NCBI RefSeq assembly: GCF_000182565.1
Contig: NW_015971549.1
Span: 372,001 to 436,000, forward strand
Length of the DNA stretch: 64,000 nt
From: Spizellomyces punctatus DAOM BR117
Lineage: Eukaryota > Chytridiomycota > Chytridiomycetes > Spizellomycetales > Spizellomycetaceae
Direction: 5' to 3'
Both the position numbers and the translations under genes were made by a program. The notes under the pieces are model-generated. The model made no database searches, was not told the origin of the DNA, and saw only the letters and a program-made list of their open reading frames with translations. Of this stretch, positions 60,494-64,000 are shown piece by piece (position 1 is the first letter of the stretch; the number at the start of each line of letters is the position of its first letter).

Positions 60494-60865
60494 GATGGGA
60501 ACATGTAGATCCGTGAAGATCAGTTGGAAGATGGATGATACTGACTGGCCTGGCAAGTGGCACAGTCCTCCAAGCTTACGTGACACCTGTTGAGACGACG
60601 CCGGCCCTGTTGCTGAACGACAAAAGAGAAGTTGAAAACGAGCAATTGGTACCGGCAAAGCGCTGTACGTGTCTTATGAATGCGATTAGAGGAGTGCAAA
60701 GAGGATTGAAGCGAGGAGAACTTTTTCTCCTTCTTCCCGTTAATGGCATACTTATTTTGGATGTCGCCCGAGTTAGAGAAATATTCGTGCACGCATGATT
60801 AAAGTCTTCCAACGATGTCATTTACAGCGGGGTATTTTATCACGACAACATATTACAGTGAACCT
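60494..60865. other. Short intergenic, 5' flank of translin
   Basis: Overlapping ORFs exist on both strands (plus 60535-60798, minus 60821-60576), but none has a recognised domain or family spacing. It probably holds the translin promoter and the 3' flank of the capping-protein gene. Confidence 0.4.
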
Positions 60866-62142
60866 CTATTTAGATGATAGTTCTGATCCAATTTTATCTA
60901 CACAGTCAATGCGAGGTCAGGTAAGCTCTGCGTAAGCAGCGAAGTCAAGCCGAGCACAGTACTTACAGGTAGCAATAGAATCCCAATTGATCTTGTTACG
61001 CGTTATGGGCAATGCTCGACGTAATCCTTTGAAGATACCCTCGGAGAGATCGGCAAACTTGTCGCTTAACGCATTTTGAAAATCAGCTTCGGCTTTAGCA
61101 ATTTGCTTGATAGCAGCCGTGGCAAATGCTCGCGGGTCCTACAGATTAATATTAGATGGAATTGAAAAACTCAATAGCCATATGTGGTATACGTACTGAG
61201 GACGATCCAATGTTTACTGTCAGGTCTTTTGACGCCGTGAGTTGCACATTTCCATCCTCGTAGTAATGGACGTTCACCCTCACGAGTCCCTTCAATTCGC
61301 TTGAACCAATCTGTGTCGTCCAAATCGACCGCCATCGCCCATTCCTAACAAATTGTTTGAGCCGATTCCTCAAGTTCGTGCATAGTTGTATCATCTACCA
61401 ACCAAAAGTTGTCCGGATTGTATTTGTTGCCCACAATTTGCAACACAAGTTCATTTCCATCAAAAACAGTTGCCACCCCGTTTGGATAATGCTCTGCAAT
61501 ATACTTGGCGGCGGCCTGATCCAAAGCGTCTCTTCAATAGACAATGAGCTTTAAGCATATGATACGTATCAGCCAGAGAACATACCTGTAAGGTTCTGTC
61601 TCAGCATTACGCTCTACCTCTTCCGCATCAGAGGTTGTCTATATATGCACCATTTAGACATATCGAAACAGAAAAAGTGCTGTCCCAGACGGTATTTCAC
61701 CTGCCGGATGTGGTCAACGTAAAAGGTTTGGGATGACCGAGGGTCCAGATACCGAGTTTCATCCACCTTTCCGTACTTTGACAAAATGACCTAGGTATTG
61801 CAGAATTTCATTAGTCGCCGTAGTTGGTCTGTCTGCAATGAGGTCTGTCTGCAGTGACCGTCTTTAGCCACCTGGTGTTTCTGCCCAGGAGGAGTCACGG
61901 TTATGAACTGCTCCAGGTTGTATTCTTCAAATATGCTCGCCACTCCATTTTCCAGCAGAGATTCATCGTCTACCAACACTCGCACGTCTATATGCAGTGT
62001 AGGAATACGTCAGTGCCGGGTGCGAAGCAGCGGGCAACTACCAGCTCTTACCATTGAAAACATCGTTTAATTCTCCAGGTGGACTGTCAAGCAGAAACCC
62101 CGACACAATGCTCAATTTCGCATCGTTACTCAGTTCTGACAT
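60866..62142 (-). CDS. CAPZA: F-actin capping protein alpha subunit
   Basis: Caps actin barbed ends as a heterodimer with the beta subunit. Exons: MSELSNDAKLSIVSGFLLDS (62142-62052); VRVLVDDESLLENGVASIFE..ITVTPPGQKHQ (61987-61872); VILSKYGKVDETRYLDPRSS..DHIRQ; TTSDAEEVERNAETEPY; YIAEHYPNGVATVFDGNELV..NF; WNGRWRSIWTTQIGSSELKG with VHYYEDGNVQLTASKDL; AFATAAIKQIAKAEADFQNA..GLRRALPITRNKINWDSIAT; and a last mini-exon YKIGSELSSK with TAG at 60866. The WNGRWRS and YYEDGNVQL blocks and the YKIG end are diagnostic. Introns are about 50-90 nt. Confidence 0.93.
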
Positions 62143-62251
62143 GTTGCCGTGCCAATAGAAAACGCGGAATGGGGTAGAGTTCACTGTCGATGCAAGCTGC
62201 AAGATGGCCGCCGCAGAGGCAAGACGCGATTGAGTGTTTCGTTCTAATCAG

Positions 62252-62748
62252 CGGATTAATCCGGCTTAACCATGTTATAATGTGCATTGTTTTTGGTCAT
62301 CATCATCATGAAGATAAACAATAAAGTCAATTATTTACAATTATTGCCTTTGCGACAGCTGAGGTCTGGGACCTTATCCTGCGGCGCTTATTTTCTATAT
62401 ATGGCCCCATTCTCACTATCTCCTCCCTTCTTGCTCTTTTACCCCCAACTCACCGCAAGCAAGTCAAGCATGACCGAGGACCTCGCCCTCCCGACAATAA
62501 CAATGGGCAAGGATTGCCTTGCAATGCTATCACTACTATGCTGCTGTGATCACAGGTATGTCTTTGTAACATGCTTATTGTCTGTCGAATTCTGGTTTAC
62601 TAATATCAGAACATCCTCTGAACCCAGTAGGCCTCGGAACCTGGCCTAAAAGGATTTCTCGTGATGGTGGGCGCTAGTTACCCGGATAGACCACTCGTAA
62701 TGTGCATGTGTGAGCCTAGTTCATACTTAGTTCGGGTTGGTTGTCGCC
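62252..62748 (+). mobile_element. Diverged relative of the TIR element
   Basis: Several blocks occur in the same order as in the 4228-5014 copy: GGATTAATCCGGCTTAACCA (vs GGATAATCCGGTTAATCATA), a TATA-like TATATAT near 62395, GAGGACCTCGCCCTCCCGAC (vs GAGGACCTCGACCGCCCGAC), CTACTATGCTGC, an intron starting GTATGT, GAACATCCTCTG, a GATGGTGGGC..TTACCCGGATAGA block, and GGTTGTCGCC. Identity is moderate and the TIR ends seen in the other two copies are not recognisable, so this is an old copy or a sister family. Block matching was by eye only. Confidence 0.5.
62470..62649 (+). CDS. Putative spliced micro-ORF in the diverged element
   Basis: ATG at 62470, intron 62556-62609 (donor GTATGT, branch-like TTACTAAT, acceptor ATCAG), stop TAA at 62649: 41 residues (MTEDLALPTITMGKDCLAML...). 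The intron lies at the equivalent place to that of the long element, but the peptides do not align well. Read without splicing, the frame from 62287 also stays open to 62649, so the coding status is doubtful. Confidence 0.25.
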   Translation: MTEDLALPTITMGKDCLAMLSLLCCCDHRYVFVTCLLSVEFWFTNIRTSSEPSRPRNLA

Positions 62749-62996
62749 AGACCCCAGTGGTTCGAATCCGCATTGGTGTACTGTATTGTTGTTTTAACTG
62801 CTCATTGCCATACTACCACAAAGAAACGGTATTATGCGATAAGCACAAGAATCGTGGTATGTCTGCGACCACAGGAGTTGTTGCACGCATGATAGGTCAC
62901 AAAGATTTATTTATACTCTCCCCTCACATCTCACAGGATAACTACATACAATCCGCCTCGGGAGCAGTTGAGCAGAAGCCAGCGAATTCCAAACCA

Positions 62997-63695
62997 TTAA
63001 ATGGGTTTAATCTTAAAGTGTAGCGAGATCAGTGAGAAGACCAAGCATTTTAGATCCTGGATTAGGTAGTAGAACACCCGTAGTCCTTCGGGGTCCTTGC
63101 TCTCTTGGACATCTACGAGGGAGCCGATCTTTGCCGTCTGATCAAAGGTTACAGATGAGCATATTATAAGATGACTTGTCATCCGAGCAATCGCAGCGTT
63201 AAATACTCACGGTGAATGATATGTGTTCTTTGCCCATCACGATCTCAAGCTCCTGTCGTCCAACCCGGTCTGGAACAGGCCACAGTTTGTCGTCCTCCCT
63301 AAATCGCAACAGTACACCCGAATGTCAACAACTTGTTCTACCACGACGCACCCAGCGACAAACGCTATTTCCAAGATCTCTGCAATACGCACTTTAGGAT
63401 CTCACTGTCGGTGACTATTCTCTTCAACTCCTGAATCAGCGATGGGCTAACGTACACCTCCTTTCGGATTAAAGTGTCGTTTTTGTAGTTCGAGGAGTTG
63501 GCATATCGTAGTTTGCCGTCCGGCCTAAACTCGAACTCGAGGAACTCATGTCCAAACTTGCCAATGTGGCCGACGCTGATGCGAGAATGGATTCGCGATG
63601 TCAGCAACAGATCTATGTTATGGCTGTAATGACATACGCAGGAGACGGAAAGCTTACTAATATCGAACATAAAGCTCTTCTTCTCCAGTGGCCAT
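62997..63695 (-). CDS. MAGOH: Mago nashi, exon junction complex core
   Basis: With Y14 it clamps eIF4A3 on spliced mRNA. Start [13 protein letters not shown] (63695). After an intron ending CATCAG comes [20 protein letters not shown], then [20 protein letters not shown] and [16 protein letters not shown]. Another exon gives [16 protein letters not shown]-like sequence with GKEHISFT, and the last [40 protein letters not shown] and KIKPI with TAA at 62997. Nearly every residue matches the highly conserved family. Its presence fits an intron-rich genome. Confidence 0.96.
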
Positions 63696-63758
63696 TTCGT
63701 CAATCCAGGGGTGAATATCTGCTGGAGCGATGCTTTGGCAGGCGTTAATTGCCAACAA

Positions 63759-64000
63759 CTAAGCAGTCCTTGTTGCCATAGAAATAGCAACGCGGAGTCT
63801 CACCAGATGCAAGTTGACTTCGCGCTCACCGTCCCAAGTCTGAGGTCCTTCTTTGGGAATCGACGCTAACCATGTACCGGGGTAAAGCGACACCCATGGA
63901 CTTTGAACGTACGAACTTGTTTGCAGGAACTGAGGGCTCCCCGTGGCTTCGAGCTGTGTCCTCAGCAGCCGAAAAAGCGTCTTCCGAAGAGACGAGCGTC
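63759..64000 (-). CDS. Unassigned protein, partial at right edge
   Basis: One frame is open from the window edge to TAG at 63759: ...[75 protein letters not shown]. It looks like real coding sequence (balanced composition, Trp/Pro/Gly motifs) and ends 64 bases upstream of the Mago start, on the same strand. A GTGAGC inside (after WDG) could be a donor, in which case the true end is different. I do not recognise the family. Confidence 0.5.
   Translation of the reverse strand, partial: RSSLRKTLFRLLRTQLEATGSPQFLQTSSYVQSPWVSLYPGTWLASIPKEGPQTWDGEREVNLHLVRLRVAISMATRTA

Larger units (their letters stand above)
62143..62996. other. Intergenic, mostly occupied by a diverged repeat copy
   Basis: 5' flank of the capping-protein gene, the diverged TIR-element relative at 62252-62748, a lone B box at 62759-62769 and the 3' flank of Mago. 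No conserved protein gene is seen. Confidence 0.5.

Noticed and set aside
60535-60798. 87-codon plus-strand ORF between translin and capping protein genes
   Set aside because: No recognised family, overlapped by similar ORFs on the other strand; it lies in the presumed translin promoter.
1-64000. CRISPR arrays, bacterial operons or integrated large virus
   Set aside because: Spliced eukaryotic genes throughout; no spaced direct repeats and no viral hallmark genes seen.

Overview
This looks like nuclear DNA of a zoosporic (flagellated) fungus, most likely a chytrid or close relative. Genes are cut by many short GT..AG introns of about 50-90 nt. Fungal-type genes (Hfi1, Spg1/Tem1, Mdm31/32, Ett1/Nro1, Vms1) lie beside genes that organisms keep only if they build cilia: a MAK/ICK kinase, C2CD3 and TMEM107. 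All calls were made by eye from translated exons and splice signals; no database search was run.

Left third (1-22,000): a 3'-truncated SAGA subunit (Hfi1/TADA1), an ataxin-10 protein, a TIR-bounded repeat (4228-5014), a mitochondrial-type helical protein, the septation GTPase Spg1/Tem1, a MAK/ICK kinase, a short inverted copy of the same repeat (11509-11718), tyrosyl-tRNA synthetase fused to an EMAPII domain, a single-pass SH3 membrane protein, the cohesin kleisin Rad21, and Mdm31/32.

Middle (22,000-48,000): an intron-containing tRNA-Tyr, a CPSF6-like 3'-end processing factor, a proline-rich single-pass membrane protein, a secreted subtilisin, a soluble adenylyl cyclase (ADCY10 type) of about 6 kb, a FERM-domain protein, and a C2CD3 homologue of about 2,300 residues.

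Right third (48,000-64,000): TMEM107 (five small exons) head to head with C2CD3; OLA1 divergent from Ett1/Nro1; Ssu72 divergent from Vms1; then about 3.6 kb with only weak ORFs, a SINE-like repeat and a cysteine-rich broken ORF; then translin, F-actin capping protein alpha and Mago nashi, all on the minus strand, plus one gene running off the right edge.

There is no single operon-like system. The themes are flagellum building (MAK, C2CD3, TMEM107, perhaps the cyclase), RNA metabolism (CPSF6, Ssu72, Mago, translin, Ett1, tRNA-Tyr, TyrRS) and cell division (Rad21, Spg1). The least-described item is a repeat family with TA-flanked terminal inverted repeats. Its long copy carries a TATA box and a spliced 80-codon ORF, its short copy is an internal deletion, and a diverged relative at 62252-62748 keeps the TATA/intron layout.
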